Source: Bacteroidota bacterium
GTDB lineage: Bacteria; Bacteroidota; Bacteroidia; Chitinophagales; Chitinophagaceae
Direction: 5' to 3'
NCBI GenBank assembly: GCA_947460795.1
Contig: CANHJA010000108.1
Span: forward strand, 1-7,723
DNA length: 7,723 bases
Of the stretch, positions 6,822-7,723 are shown piece by piece. Position 1 is the first letter of the stretch; the number at the start of each line of letters is the position of its first letter. The translations under genes were made by a program, and so were the position numbers. Below the pieces are notes generated by a model. It was not told the DNA's origin, made no database searches, and worked only from the letters and a program-made list of their open reading frames with translations.

Positions 6822-7723
6822 TCAATATTGTTCAAATACATTTTTTGCTGTCGACTTTAAGGTAGCTGCTAATGTCAATGGTTTCAGTACTTTTAGTTGA
6901 TCACCAAAACCTAATAACAAAAACATCAATTCATAATTGAGCACTAATTCCACTGAAATAGTAAAATGATTTTTTGTATCTTTTATTATTTTTTGAGAGT
7001 GATGAATGGGTTGTGATTTTAAATAGTTGGCTTGTGCTGGATTAAATTGTAAAACAATTTTTTCAGGTTTTGTATTTGGTAATGAAATGCCTATTGCAGA
7101 GGTAAAATATTTCTCTTTATCTATCATTTCTTCTTGAAATATCTGATTCATTTTTATTACATCATGCATTCTATCAAATGAAAAAGTTAAAAATTTCGAT
7201 TCTTTAGTAGGATGAATATCCTTGCCTATTAAATACATTCTGTTATTATATTCTTTGATGAAATATGGATGAACAGTATGCTTTTTGGCTTCATTTTTTG
7301 TAAATGGTTGGTACAAAAATTTAATCACATGTTTTTGTCTGATGGCATCTACAATATCAGACATATACTCAATGCCTTGATATCGTTTAGGTCGATCTAA
7401 AATTAATATGCTGTTTTTGGGGGCTTGTTCTCTGCTCATTTTTACAGAACTTGCAATTTTATTAATAGCATCTTCAAACATTTTAATAGCAGGAATTTCT
7501 TTAAACTGTTCTAAAATTCCAATCGCAATTTCAAGTCCTTGTAAATCTTCTTCTGAAACAGGAATTTTGTTGATAGAATAATTATCTTCTGTGTACACAT
7601 ATCCCTTTTTATATTTATCATATTCAATGGGAGCTAAAAATCCTAAAGACTCATCATATCGCATTGCGTAAATATCTTTTTGGATGCTTGATACAGAAAC
7701 CTTTTCGCCTATTTTTTCTGAAA
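6822..7723 (-). CDS. WYL-domain transcriptional regulator (5' partial, runs off right edge)
   Basis: This is a probable DNA-binding regulator of the HTH-WYL-WCX family, cytoplasmic, whose WYL domain senses a ligand (often nucleic acid or a nucleotide in studied members). The frame stays open past the first in-frame ATG (7664) to the right edge. The extra residues, SEKIGEKVSVSSIQKDIYA, fit the recognition part of the N-terminal winged HTH (VS..SIQKDI.AMR), so that ATG is internal and the true start is outside the window. The visible part is 299 residues. After the HTH comes the wing-like APIEYDKYKKGYVYTEDNYSI. The WYL domain spans about residues 116-190 of the fragment, with IKFLYQPF, HPYFIKEYNNRMYLIG and FSFDRMHDV. 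The C-terminal WCX domain covers about 215-299. The namesake motif reads M-Y-L, with Met (7236-7238) replacing Trp. Its only visible neighbour in the same direction is the dikinase-like gene, 115 bases downstream with its own promoter. Target genes are unknown. Confidence 0.9.
   Translation of the reverse strand, partial: SEKIGEKVSVSSIQKDIYAMRYDESLGFLAPIEYDKYKKGYVYTEDNYSINKIPVSEEDLQGLEIAIGILEQFKEIPAIKMFEDAINKIASSVKMSREQAPKNSILILDRPKRYQGIEYMSDIVDAIRQKHVIKFLYQPFTKNEAKKHTVHPYFIKEYNNRMYLIGKDIHPTKESKFLTFSFDRMHDVIKMNQIFQEEMIDKEKYFTSAIGISLPNTKPEKIVLQFNPAQANYLKSQPIHHSQKIIKDTKNHFTISVELVLNYELMFLLLGFGDQLKVLKPLTLAATLKSTAKNVFEQY
6823..6832. repeat. CAATATTGTT element, second copy, at the 3' end of the WYL gene
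   Basis: This repeats the ten bases at 6737-6746. The palindromic cores (CAATATTG) are 86 bases apart centre to centre, and the promoter at 6772-6800 sits between them. It overlaps the last codons and stop of the WYL gene, so coding constraint may explain part of it. Confidence 0.35.
7230..7247. repeat. 18-bp exact direct repeat, copy 2 (within WYL-domain gene)
   Basis: This is the second copy of the 18-bp repeat also found at 6386-6403. Here it encodes the NNRMYL segment of the WYL domain, at the position of the family's W-Y-L motif. Confidence 0.8.

Noticed and set aside
7662..7664. ATG as the start of the WYL protein
   Set aside because: Upstream in-frame residues up to the window edge fit the HTH of this family, so the gene continues beyond the window.

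Overview
The window looks like a chromosomal segment of an AT-rich member of the Bacteroidota. Three things suggest this. The SdhA C-terminus (CGGHFREE...SQRNYK) and the B-type SdhA-SdhB arrangement are typical of the phylum. Promoter-like sites match the Bacteroidota TTTG / TAnnTTTG pattern. Genes start on ATG with AT-rich leaders and no obvious Shine-Dalgarno sequence. I cannot assign a genus.

Layout from left to right. On the + strand, positions 1-1923 hold the end of a succinate dehydrogenase/fumarate reductase operon: the C-terminal part of the flavoprotein SdhA (cut by the left edge) and the complete iron-sulfur subunit SdhB. A strong hairpin with U-tracts on both sides (about 1946-1980) sits between sdhB and the convergent alaS and probably terminates both. 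On the - strand follow a complete alanyl-tRNA synthetase (2022-4637), a gene for a predicted exported dikinase-like protein (4808-6706), and a WYL-domain regulator (6822 to the right edge, N-terminus cut off). The - strand genes read right to left: WYL regulator, dikinase-like protein, alaS. The last two each appear to have their own promoter.

The sdh and alaS genes are ordinary housekeeping genes. The least ordinary locus is 4808-7723. The 632-residue protein joins a signal peptide, an unrecognised N-terminal region, a phosphohistidine swivel domain and a C-terminal PPDK_N-type ATP-binding domain. That domain order and several signature motifs resemble alpha-glucan water dikinase rather than PEP synthase or PPDK, and no PEP/pyruvate barrel is present. 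An ATP-using fold behind a signal peptide is a real puzzle. Between this gene and the WYL regulator lie a good Bacteroidota-type promoter and two copies of a CAATATTGTT element, so regulation by the WYL protein is possible but unproven. I see no CRISPR array, tRNA, rRNA or insertion sequence, and no gene-free stretch longer than 300 bases.
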